Assembly (NCBI GenBank): GCA_019635715.1
Contig: JAHBYY010000022.1
Span: 1 to 57,311, forward strand
Length of the DNA: 57,311 bases
Direction: 5' to 3'
Source of the DNA: Rhizobiaceae bacterium
GTDB lineage: Bacteria; Pseudomonadota; Alphaproteobacteria; Rhizobiales; Rhizobiaceae
Shown here: positions 7,983-15,889 of the stretch, in pieces
How the letters are laid out: every line of letters begins with the position of its first letter
Numbering within the stretch: position 1 is the first letter of the stretch
Made by a program: the position numbers and the translations under genes
The notes under the pieces: generated by a model
Databases searched by the model: none
What the model saw: only the letters and a program-made list of their open reading frames with translations
What the model was told of the DNA's origin: nothing

Positions 7983-9353
7983 TCAGGCCGGCTCCGGCCG
8001 TCGGATGACGCCTTGGCGCGCCCGGCGCGCGCCGCGCTCCAGTTCGCGCCGCAGCTCGCGGACATAGTCGGAGCAGCCAATATGGCGGGAATAGGCGTCC
8101 GAGGCGAAATGCACCGGACGGCCGCCGCCGGGCGCGCAGGCCTCGGCGATCTCGTCCGGCGGCGGAAGGCGGTAGCGCCCCGCCAGCAGCTCGCCGACGA
8201 AACGCGCCTGCTGTTCCGCCACGGGGATGACGGCGCACAGCGGCTGCATGAAGCCGATGAAGAACAGATTGTCGAATCGCGGATCGACGACCCGGTTCCA
8301 CAGCCGCAGATCCTTGTCGCCGGTCGGCATGAAGCCGTCGGCGAAGAACGGAAACACGATCGAATAGCCGGTCGCGTAGATGATCGCATCGACCTCGTTG
8401 CGGGAACCGTCCGAGAACACCACGGCCTTGCCGTCCAGCCGCTCGATACCCGGCTTTATGACGATGTCGCCCGATCCGATGCGGTTGTAGAGTTCCTGGC
8501 TGGTCGCTGCCCGGGTGAAATCGAGTTCCCGCTCCGGCGCCGGCAGTCCAAAATGCTCCGGCCGCCCGAGCGTCGCCTCGATGTCCCTGACCCGCCGGCG
8601 GGCCGACCACCTCTTCGGCCACAGCCGCCTTCGCAGCGGCACGGGTTTCGACGGATGTTCGATATTGTGGTCGGCAGGCCGGCCACCTCCGAAGAAGCGC
8701 GGTACGACCCAGTATCCGCGGCGCATCGACAGATAGAGCGTGTGGTTCTGCTCCTTGCGTCCGAGTTCGCAGGCGATGTCGAGCGCCGAGTTGCCGAAGC
8801 CGACGACCAGGATCGATTTTTCGCGCAGATCATGCGGATCGGCCGGGTCGATATAGTCATGGGCGTGCATCTCGATCCCGTCGAACGTGCCGGGATAGCG
8901 CGGCGACGGCCAGCGCGGAAACCAGTGGCGGCCGGTGGCGACGCACAGATAGGCATATTCGCGGGTCTCGCCGCTCTGCAGCGTCACCAGCCAGGTGCCG
9001 TCGTCGCGCCGCTGCGCCCGCTCGACGCCGCATTTGAAGCGGATGCGGTCGCGAAAGCCGAAATGATCGACATACTGCTCGCAATAGACCGCGATCTGCT
9101 CGTGGAAGGGATAGTCCGGATAGTCCGAAGGCATCGGAAAGTCCGAAAACTCCATCTTGCTACGCGACGTGTTCATGTGCAGCGATCGATAGATCGAAGA
9201 CATGCCGTTGCTGTTCTTGAAGACCCAGTTGCCGCCGACGCGATCGGAGGTCTCGAAACAGTCGTAGTCGATGCCGGCCTCGCTCAGCGCCTTGCAGGCG
9301 GCGATCCCGGACGAGCCGGCTCCGATCACACACGTCCGTCCATGCCTGCGCAC
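7983..9353 (-). CDS. Flavin-containing monooxygenase (FMO/Baeyer-Villiger type)
   Basis: A 456-residue class B flavoprotein monooxygenase. It shows the FAD-binding GAGSSG near the N-terminus, the FMO fingerprint FDGIEMHAHDY near residue 160, a second Rossmann motif GFGNSALD for NADPH near 190, and IYATGY near 320. Such enzymes insert one oxygen atom into N-, S- or carbonyl-containing substrates. The GTG at 9353 lies eight bases after GGAG; a TTG three bases upstream is the alternative. It is the last gene of the leftward SnoaL-SDR-FMO series and converges on the rhodanese gene. Confidence 0.88.
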   Translation of the reverse strand: MRRHGRTCVIGAGSSGIAACKALSEAGIDYDCFETSDRVGGNWVFKNSNGMSSIYRSLHMNTSRSKMEFSDFPMPSDYPDYPFHEQIAVYCEQYVDHFGFRDRIRFKCGVERAQRRDDGTWLVTLQSGETREYAYLCVATGRHWFPRWPSPRYPGTFDGIEMHAHDYIDPADPHDLREKSILVVGFGNSALDIACELGRKEQNHTLYLSMRRGYWVVPRFFGGGRPADHNIEHPSKPVPLRRRLWPKRWSARRRVRDIEATLGRPEHFGLPAPERELDFTRAATSQELYNRIGSGDIVIKPGIERLDGKAVVFSDGSRNEVDAIIYATGYSIVFPFFADGFMPTGDKDLRLWNRVVDPRFDNLFFIGFMQPLCAVIPVAEQQARFVGELLAGRYRLPPPDEIAEACAPGGGRPVHFASDAYSRHIGCSDYVRELRRELERGARRARQGVIRRPEPA

Positions 9354-9432
9354 CAATACCGCTCCAACAGAGTTTCGATCGAAAGGGGGATTGAGCGGCG
9401 CGCCGCGCGCTGGGCCGGCGCGCCGTTCGCGA

Positions 9433-10194
9433 TCACATGGCGGTGAAGCCGCCGTCGATCATGAGCTCGGTGCCGGTGATGTAGCTGGCTTCATCCGAGG
9501 CGAGGAAGAGGACGCCGTAGGCGATCTCGTCCACCGTGCCGATGCGGCCCATCGGAACCCACTTCAGCTTCTCGGCGAAGGCGATTTCGGACGGGTCGAC
9601 GACCTCGTTGTTGCGCTGGATCATGCGCGGCATGAAGCCCGGATGCACCGAGTTCACGCGGATGTTGTTCTTGGCGTAGAGAACCGCGGCCTGCTTGGTA
9701 TAGTTCCAGACAGCGCTCTTGGAGGCACCGTAGACCGGGTTGCCGCCCTCGGCGATGAAGGAGGCGATCGAAGCGATGTTGACGATGGCGCCGCCGCCGG
9801 CCTTGATCATCTCCTTCACCGCCAGCTTGGTGCCGATGAAGACGCTGGTCATGTTGACGTCCATGACATGGTGCCAGTCCTCGACACTCTCCGGGTCGTA
9901 GAGGCGGGCGCCGATCCCGGCGTTGTTGACCAGTATGGTCAGCTTGCCGAAGGCCTCGACCGTCTCGGCGATGACGCGCTTCCAGTCGTCTTCGCTGGTG
10001 ACATCGCCCTGCACGAAGATGACTTCGCCGCCGGCATCCCTGATGCGCTCGACAACCGGAGCCGCGAGATCCTCGCGCACGTCCATGATGCAGACCTTGG
10101 CGCCCTCGCGCGCCAGCATCGCGGCTTCCGCCGCGCCCATTCCGTTGGCGCCGCCACTGACGATCGCGACCTTACCTGCAACTCTTCCTGGCAT
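9433..10194 (-). CDS. SDR family dehydrogenase
   Basis: A 253-residue classical short-chain dehydrogenase. The cofactor motif SGGANGMG lies at residues 13-20, NNAG around residue 88, and the catalytic SIASFIAEGG...YGASK tetrad around 140-160. The C-terminus ends in the common GTELMIDGGF. It oxidises a hydroxyl or reduces a ketone; D33-type acidic residue in MDVRED after beta-2 favours NAD(H). The ATG at 10194 is taken because the longer frame upstream is non-coding. It lies between the SnoaL-repeat gene and the FMO gene, likely in the same transcript. Confidence 0.9.
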   Translation of the reverse strand: MPGRVAGKVAIVSGGANGMGAAEAAMLAREGAKVCIMDVREDLAAPVVERIRDAGGEVIFVQGDVTSEDDWKRVIAETVEAFGKLTILVNNAGIGARLYDPESVEDWHHVMDVNMTSVFIGTKLAVKEMIKAGGGAIVNIASIASFIAEGGNPVYGASKSAVWNYTKQAAVLYAKNNIRVNSVHPGFMPRMIQRNNEVVDPSEIAFAEKLKWVPMGRIGTVDEIAYGVLFLASDEASYITGTELMIDGGFTAM

Positions 10195-10271
10195 GTCCCG
10201 ACTACTCCCGGCCTTCGCTTTGCTCGAGGACGGCCGACGATCCCCCGATCGGCCGTCCCGATTGGTGGAAT

Positions 10272-11699
10272 TCAGTGATAGGCACTGTGGGCGCGGATGT
10301 AGCGGAACGTGTCGAACTTCCACTGGCCGTCGTAACGGCGCGCATGCATCACATACATGCCGCTCGCCATCGTCACGTCGCCGCCGCCCTCCGGCGTGCG
10401 GCGCGTCATCGAGTAGCATTTGACGAAGGCCGAGTTGCCGTCGAGCCCCATCTCGACGTCGAAATTGTAGACGTGGTGCTGCGAGTGAGGGACTTTCGAC
10501 CGGTTGGTCCCGATCATTGCCAGCGTGGCGTCGCGGCCGAGATTGTAGACGTCGCCGCCCATATGGAACGAGCTGTCGAGATCGGGATGGAAGACGTCGA
10601 GCATCGTCTCGAAGTCGTTGAGATCGTAGCACCAGGTGTAGCGCGACATCAGGGCGACGAGCTCCTCCTCGTCGCGCAGCGGCTCGCGCTCGCCCTCCAG
10701 CGACCAGACCTTCTTCGGCAGGCCGCGAACGCCGGCTTCATCGGCGCGGTCCCTGGTGATCTTCTCGTCCCGGTCCCACAACGGAACGTAGGCCAGGTCG
10801 GCAACCTTCCAGCCGTCCCCGCCCCGCACCGCCTCGACGGTCAGGACGCCGCCGCGATGGCCCGCCTTGTCGCCCTCGCCCGCCACGTTCATGTAGGCAT
10901 AGGCGCCGAAGATGGCGCGGTCGCCCGACACGGAGGTCTTCATGTTGCTGAGGAAGGTCGAGCGCCACCTGCCCCGATCGGGCGAGCAGAACCAGTCGGC
11001 GATCGCCTTGGCGCCGGCCAGCCGCGTCGCGCCGAAACTGGCCCTGGCATCGCCGGCCAGCGACGCCTCGACGTCCTTCGCGACGCCGGCATCGGCGGCC
11101 CGCACCAGACCGACGACGAGGTCCTCGACCTGCCGGCTGTTCGACAGGAATGCGCGGTCGCCCGGCTTGGAGGCCCCGCCCCAGGTCGCGTCGGCCGGGC
11201 CCTTCATCACCGGCAGGTAGATCATCGGCCCGGCCGAGGGGATCATCTGCGTATTGCCTTCGAGCAGGATCGCCTCCCAGCGGAACCTGTACATCTTCCA
11301 GCCCTGCGGCGTGCGGCGGAAGGAATTGCGGTAGTAGCCGGTGCCCCAGTAGTAGTCGCCGCCGGGCGCGCCGGGACGGACCCGCACGTTGATGAGATAG
11401 GATGTGAATTCGGCGGTGTCGCCGTCGACGGTCACATAGGGCGACACCAGAACATGCCGGCGCACCGGCGTGCGCGGCGTGCGGTTCTGGAACTCCTTGA
11501 CCAGATTGTCGGCACCCTCGTAGTGGCCCATGTTGCTGGCATCGAAGACGACGTCGTCGGCGAAGACGCTGCGCAGCGTCTTCCAGTCGCTCATGTCGAG
11601 CGACCAGACGTAACGGATCATCACCTGCTTGACGTCGAACACGTCCTGCTCGGTCTGGCTGAGCCTTACGGGCTCTCCGGTCTTCACCGCCTGGTTCAT
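10272..11699 (-). CDS. Triple SnoaL/NTF2-like domain protein A
   Basis: A 475-residue protein that reads as three NTF2/SnoaL-like repeats. Repeat 1 (about 20-160) has VMIRYVWSLDMSDWKTLRS, a RRH motif and VDGDTAEFTSYL. Repeat 2 (about 190-325) is weaker but keeps the GDRAIFGAYAY and GWKVADL pattern. Repeat 3 (about 345-475) has LMSRYTWCYDLNDFETM and SQHHVYNF. SnoaL folds include dehydratases, cyclases and isomerases that work on hydrophobic substrates, with Tyr/Asp/His catalysts; repeats 1 and 3 keep such residues. GAGGAAGAAG precedes the ATG. A paralogue lies at 18069-19508. The function is unknown. Confidence 0.75.
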   Translation of the reverse strand: MNQAVKTGEPVRLSQTEQDVFDVKQVMIRYVWSLDMSDWKTLRSVFADDVVFDASNMGHYEGADNLVKEFQNRTPRTPVRRHVLVSPYVTVDGDTAEFTSYLINVRVRPGAPGGDYYWGTGYYRNSFRRTPQGWKMYRFRWEAILLEGNTQMIPSAGPMIYLPVMKGPADATWGGASKPGDRAFLSNSRQVEDLVVGLVRAADAGVAKDVEASLAGDARASFGATRLAGAKAIADWFCSPDRGRWRSTFLSNMKTSVSGDRAIFGAYAYMNVAGEGDKAGHRGGVLTVEAVRGGDGWKVADLAYVPLWDRDEKITRDRADEAGVRGLPKKVWSLEGEREPLRDEEELVALMSRYTWCYDLNDFETMLDVFHPDLDSSFHMGGDVYNLGRDATLAMIGTNRSKVPHSQHHVYNFDVEMGLDGNSAFVKCYSMTRRTPEGGGDVTMASGMYVMHARRYDGQWKFDTFRYIRAHSAYH

Positions 11700-12007
11700 A
11701 AAGCTTCTTCCTCTCGATGCCGGCCATCGGCCGCTGTCCGGCCGTCCGGCAGATTCCCGACTTCAGGCCCGGCTGGACATCTCATCGGCAGCCGGTCGCG
11801 CCTCAATGCTTCGCGATAGCGGCAGACTGTGCCCCGCCGCCCGGCCGCACCATCGCAAAAATGGCCAGAATGGCGTTTCCAGAGACCTCGGACTGGGATC
11901 CAAATCACTGAAAACAATAGGGAAGACGCGCCCCGCGGCACGTCCTCCCGTCGTTGCGGCGCGCCGGCAGGTCGCCTGCCGGCCGGGCCTGGTCGTCGGC
12001 TGGCGTT
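11700..12007. other. 308-bp intergenic region before SnoaL gene A
   Basis: No gene is seen. The region contains the palindromic motif at 11861-11875 shared with the paralogous SnoaL gene, implying that SnoaL gene A starts its own transcript rather than depending only on read-through from the binding-protein genes. No convincing -35/-10 pair was found by eye. Confidence 0.5.
11861..11875 (-). promoter_or_regulatory. Candidate operator before SnoaL gene A
   Basis: On the minus strand the sequence is CGCCATTCTGGCCAT, which differs by one base from CGCCATTTTGGCCAT before the paralogous gene at 18069. The core is the palindrome GCCA-N3-TGGC. It lies about 160 bases upstream of the ATG at 11699. 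The regulator is unknown. Confidence 0.55.
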
Positions 12008-13270
12008 TCAGCTCTTGTAAAAGCCGTTCGAGGTCAGCAGCGCGCGCGTTTCCCTGGCGGCCTCGTTCATGGCTTCGCCGGCCTTCATTTCATCGGTGAG
12101 GACCTGAGCGAAGCGACGCGTCACGATCTCCACGACCGGGTAGAAATACGGCATGCTGGGATAGGACTTGCCCACCTTCGCGGCACCGGCGGCGGCGACG
12201 AGATACGGATACTGCGCCGTCAGCGCCTCGTCGTTGAGCACGGAGGCGCGGGTCGGCACATTGTTGGCGATGTTGCCGCGCATTGCCTCCTCGCGCATCG
12301 ACTCCAGCATGACGCGGAACAGAAGATCGGGATCCTTGGTGCTGAACTTGGGGATCGAGTAGCCGGAAACGGTGAAGCGCTGGCCGCCGCCGCCCGGCAC
12401 GGCGAAACCGAACTTGCCGACAAAGCGCGACTTGGCGGGATTGTCCATCGAACTCGCCCGCGTCGCCCACATGTTCCCCATGGTGGAGAAGCCCTGCTGC
12501 AGGGCAAGCGCGCCCTCTTCGCTGCCCGCCGTCGCGTAGCCCCGTTGAGCGAACCTGGTCAGATCCTTCATGAACTCGACGGCGGCAATTCCCTTTTCCG
12601 AATTGAAGGCCGGCTGCCAGTCGGCATCGAACCAGCCATCGCCGACCGTATTGAGGAAATAGGTCATGGCGCTGGCGCCCTGGTCGCCCACCTTGAAGGT
12701 CAGCACCACCCCGCCCTTGCCGGCGGCGACCAGCGCCTCGGCGTTGTCGCGCAACTGCTGCGCCGACTGCGCCGGTGTCAGCCCGGTCTCCTCGAAGACA
12801 TCCTTCCTGTAGAACTGCAGATGCGAGTTGAACTCGTTCGGGACCTGGTAGAGGTGGCCATCGCTGGACGAAGCCCGCAGAAGGGCCTCATCGATGTCGC
12901 CGAGACCGTATTCGTCCTTGTATTTCTCCCACAGGTCGTCGAGCGGCCGAAGCCAGTCGTTCCTCGCATAGTTGATCAGGTTGGTGTCGTTGCAGGCGAT
13001 GATGTCGAGGTTGGCCGAACCGGAGGCGAGGTTGATGTTGACCAACTCGTTCTGCTTGTCCGACGGCACAAGCTGAACGTTGACGTCGACGCCCGGGGTC
13101 TTCTTCATCGCCTCCGCATAGTACTCGGATGCCGGGTAGCGAATGATCAGCGCCTGGACGGCATCCGCGGCATTCACCGTCCGCGAGCCGAGGCCGATGG
13201 CCGGCATGGCCAGTCCGCCCGCCGCGATGCCCTGCAACAGGGTGCGGCGATTGAGTGTGGTGTTGCGCAT
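12008..13270 (-). CDS. ABC transporter substrate-binding protein 1 (CUT1 type, Tat-exported)
   Basis: A 420-residue periplasmic binding protein of the family 1 extracellular solute-binding type. The N-terminus has a twin-arginine motif (NRRTLLQG) followed by a hydrophobic stretch and a probable cleavage after VNAA, so it is probably exported folded by Tat. GGAGGACAAT precedes the ATG at 13270, and the longer frame upstream is not coding. It is closely similar along its whole length to the next binding protein (shared YRYPASEYYAE-type N-terminus, NINLAS and LLTSNGFYKS C-terminus), showing a tandem duplication. It probably feeds the MalFG-like permeases at 4068-5845. Confidence 0.9.
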   Translation of the reverse strand: MRNTTLNRRTLLQGIAAGGLAMPAIGLGSRTVNAADAVQALIIRYPASEYYAEAMKKTPGVDVNVQLVPSDKQNELVNINLASGSANLDIIACNDTNLINYARNDWLRPLDDLWEKYKDEYGLGDIDEALLRASSSDGHLYQVPNEFNSHLQFYRKDVFEETGLTPAQSAQQLRDNAEALVAAGKGGVVLTFKVGDQGASAMTYFLNTVGDGWFDADWQPAFNSEKGIAAVEFMKDLTRFAQRGYATAGSEEGALALQQGFSTMGNMWATRASSMDNPAKSRFVGKFGFAVPGGGGQRFTVSGYSIPKFSTKDPDLLFRVMLESMREEAMRGNIANNVPTRASVLNDEALTAQYPYLVAAAGAAKVGKSYPSMPYFYPVVEIVTRRFAQVLTDEMKAGEAMNEAARETRALLTSNGFYKS

Positions 13271-13394
13271 ATTGTCCTCCCAGATCTGATGCGTCTTCGA
13301 CTGCGAATTGCGCGGGCCCGGCCCCTCCGGCCGGACCCGTGGCGTCATCGGGTGAACATCGTCCTCCGTCTCGCCCGCTGACTTGGCACCAGCC

Positions 13395-14660
13395 TCAGCT
13401 CTTGTAGAAGCCGTTCGAGGTGAGCAGGTCGCGAACCTCCTGCGCCGCGGCATCCATAGCCGCCTGCGCCTCGCTCTCGCCCTGAAGCACCTGGCTGACG
13501 CGCCGCGAAACGATTTCGCCGACCGAGAAGAAATAGGGCATGTGCGGCATGTTCTTGCCGGCCTTCGCCGCCCCGGCCGCCGCGACCAGATACGGAAACT
13601 CGTTGACCAGTTCCTGGTCGGCCAGCAGCGACAGGCGCGTCGGCACGTTGTTCTTGGTGTTGCCGCGCATGCTCTCCTTCTTGGCGGCCTCCATGATCGC
13701 CCGGAACATGACGTCCGGATCCTGCTTGCTGAAGGCCGAGATGGCGAAACCGGTCAGGCTGATGCGCTGGTTGCCGGCCGCGGCGACGGCGGTGCCGATC
13801 TTGCCGACGAAACGCGACTTCTTCGGATCGTCCATGGAACCGGCGCGGGTGAGATAGTGATTGCCCATCGCCGAGAAGCCCTGCTGCAGGGCGAGCGCCG
13901 CCTCGTCGCTGCCCGAGGTCGCGAAACCACGCTGCGCATAGGCGCTCATTTCCTTCATGAACTTGATGGCATCGATGCCCTTCGGCGAATTGAACGTCGG
14001 CTGCCACTCGGCATCGAACCATCCGTCGCCGATGTTGTTGAGGTAGTAGTGCGTCTCGGTGAACAGCGGATCGCCGATGCGGCCGAGCATGATGGTGCCG
14101 GAACGCTTGTCGGTCTGCAGGGCGGCGGCGTTGCTCTTGTACTCCTCCAGCGTCGTCGCCGGCTTCAGGCCCATCTCCTCGAAGATGTCCTTGCGATAGA
14201 ACTGGATCAGGCTGTTGAACTCGGTCGGCACCACATAGATGTTGCCGTCCGCCGAAAGGCCCTCGACGATCTTGGGGTCGATGTCGTCGAGCTCGTATTC
14301 GGCCCGGTACTTGTCCCACAGGTCGTTGAGCGGCCGCAGCCACTTGTTCTGCACGTAGCTCGCCAGCAGCGCGTCCGTCGCCATGAAGATGTCGAGGTTG
14401 GACGAGTTGGACGCGAGATTGATGTTGACCAGCTCCATCACCTTGTCGGACGGCATCAACTGGACGTTGATCTCGCTGCCGGGCACGCCCGCCTTCAGCC
14501 GCTCCGCGTAATATTCGGACGCCGGATAGCGGTAGCCGATCATCTGGATCGGATCGGCGGCGTTGACCGTCCTCGACCCGAGGCCGATGGCCGGCGCCGC
14601 GAGGCCGGTGGCGGCCAGCGCTTTCAGCAGTGCGCGGCGATCGAGTGTTGCAGCAGTCAT
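13395..14660 (-). CDS. ABC transporter substrate-binding protein 2 (CUT1 type, Tat-exported)
   Basis: A 421-residue paralogue of the downstream binding protein, first in its operon. The signal peptide has DRRALLKALAATGL and a likely cleavage near VNAA-D. The ATG at 14660 follows GGAGGAAACG; an in-frame ATG 27 bases upstream would add an acidic stretch before the signal and is unlikely. It keeps features of carbohydrate-binding proteins (FYRKDIFEEMGLKPATTLEEY). Having two receptors for one permease pair suggests two related ligands, or one ligand over different concentration ranges. Transcription starts at the operator-bearing promoter at 14747-14803. Confidence 0.9.
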   Translation of the reverse strand: MTAATLDRRALLKALAATGLAAPAIGLGSRTVNAADPIQMIGYRYPASEYYAERLKAGVPGSEINVQLMPSDKVMELVNINLASNSSNLDIFMATDALLASYVQNKWLRPLNDLWDKYRAEYELDDIDPKIVEGLSADGNIYVVPTEFNSLIQFYRKDIFEEMGLKPATTLEEYKSNAAALQTDKRSGTIMLGRIGDPLFTETHYYLNNIGDGWFDAEWQPTFNSPKGIDAIKFMKEMSAYAQRGFATSGSDEAALALQQGFSAMGNHYLTRAGSMDDPKKSRFVGKIGTAVAAAGNQRISLTGFAISAFSKQDPDVMFRAIMEAAKKESMRGNTKNNVPTRLSLLADQELVNEFPYLVAAAGAAKAGKNMPHMPYFFSVGEIVSRRVSQVLQGESEAQAAMDAAAQEVRDLLTSNGFYKS

Positions 14661-14746
14661 CGTTTCCTCCTCCAAGACGTCGTTCATCGTGAATCCGACC
14701 GGCGAGTTGCCAACGCCCCGCGTTCAGGCCAGTCGACGGCCTCTTG

Positions 14747-14803
14747 TTCTATATTTTAGAACGCCATACTGTATATTGTAAACTTGCAGGGCAACATCGT
14801 CAA
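14747..14803 (-). promoter_or_regulatory. Strong promoter with palindromic operator before the binding-protein genes
   Basis: Leftward -35 TTGACG (14798-14803), 17-base spacer and -10 TACAAT (14775-14780) form a near-consensus housekeeping promoter. The palindrome TTCTATATTTTAGAA occupies 14747-14761, about +7 to +21, a typical repressor position. The arrangement matches the permease operon promoter base for base in spacing. Confidence 0.78.
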
Positions 14804-14944
14804 TTGCACCGCTCCGTCGCCGCGCCCCGCGGGCGGCCGAATGTCGGCCCCGGCGCGAAGTTCTTTGTCCATTGCGGACAGGTTGGTCGTTGAAACGCGC
14901 AGCAGGCGGTCTCCACGTGCCCCCGCAGAGACGGAGGACAGGGG

Positions 14945-15703
14945 ATGGCCATGGCATTCTCGCTTGCCGGCAGGCGCGCGCTGGTGACCGGCGCCTCGGG
15001 CGGACTGGGCCAGGCAATGGCGCTGGCGCTCGCGCGTGCCGGCGCCGAGATCGTCTGCGCCGGCCGATCCGACATGGGCGCGACGATCCGGCAGGTGGAG
15101 CAGATGGGGGGAACGGCCTTCGCGCTGCAGTGCGATCTCTCCCGGCCGCAGGCGCCGGAACGGATGATCGCCTCGGCATGGGAGACCGACCGGCCTCTCG
15201 ACATCCTCGTCAACAATGCCGGGACGCTGACGCGCTCGGACGCCACAGACGTCACCGAGGCCGAATGGGACACCGTCATGGAGCTCAACGCCCGGCAGGT
15301 TTTCTTTACGGCACAAGCATTTGGACGCCGCGTCCTGGCCGCGGGCCGGCGCGCCAAGATCATCAACGTGGGATCGATCATGTCGATGCGCGGCGGCCAT
15401 CGCATCGCGCCCTACGCCGCATCCAAACATGCCGTCGCGGGGATCACGCGCCACCTCGCCTGCGAATGGGCATCCCGCGGCATCAACGTCAATGCCATCG
15501 CGCCGGGCTTCTTCGACACCGAGATGAACGGCGCCATGAAGGCCGACCGCGCCCGGTATGAGGCCTCCCTGGCGCGGATTCCCGCCGGCACCTGGGCCGA
15601 GCCGTCGGCCATCGGCGGCGCGGCGGTGTTCCTAGCCAGCGCGGCTTCGGATTACGTCCACGGCATCCTGCTGCCCGTCGATGGCGGCTGGCTGGCGCGC
15701 TAG
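14945..15703 (+). CDS. SDR family dehydrogenase, KduD/gluconate-dehydrogenase-like
   Basis: A 252-residue short-chain dehydrogenase with TGASGGLG at residues 15-22, NNAG near 92, and the catalytic S...YAASK set near 140-160; the C-terminus is GILLPVDGGW. The pattern INVGSIMSMRGG and NVNAIAPGFFDTEMN is like sugar-acid dehydrogenases such as KduD. The GTGGGC-type purine stretch before the start is weak (GGGG at 14941-14944). It is transcribed away from the binding-protein genes, and 186 bases before the CoA-transferase gene, which has its own promoter. The substrate is not known. Confidence 0.88.
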   Translation: MAMAFSLAGRRALVTGASGGLGQAMALALARAGAEIVCAGRSDMGATIRQVEQMGGTAFALQCDLSRPQAPERMIASAWETDRPLDILVNNAGTLTRSDATDVTEAEWDTVMELNARQVFFTAQAFGRRVLAAGRRAKIINVGSIMSMRGGHRIAPYAASKHAVAGITRHLACEWASRGINVNAIAPGFFDTEMNGAMKADRARYEASLARIPAGTWAEPSAIGGAAVFLASAASDYVHGILLPVDGGWLAR

Positions 15704-15756
15704 CCGCGCGCCCGCACCGGTCCGGCCGCCGATCTGCCGATCCGAGGATTGGCGGC

Positions 15757-15819
15757 TTGACCGGGCGGCAGTTGGCACGCATAAATAATATATAGGAAAG
15801 TGTTCCATTTTTTAGAACA
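15757..15819 (+). promoter_or_regulatory. Promoter with palindromic operator before the CoA-transferase gene
   Basis: Rightward -35 TTGACC (15757-15762) and -10 CATAAA (15780-15785) with a 17-base spacer are followed by TGTTCCATTTTTTAGAACA at 15801-15819. Its inner 15 bases (15803-15817) are the third copy of the TTCYA-N5-TAGAA operator of this island, again just downstream of the -10. Confidence 0.65.
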
Positions 15820-15889
15820 AGCTTTCTGATAGCACCTGCCCGCGCTGTTCCGGGCTGCGACGACACAGGGAATTGGAAAGCGAAAGAAC

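Noticed and set aside
6185-8389. A 734-codon minus-strand frame across the Gfo/Idh and rhodanese genes
   Set aside because: Antisense of well-supported genes; low-complexity composition and no recognisable domain except where it meets the FMO gene in another frame.
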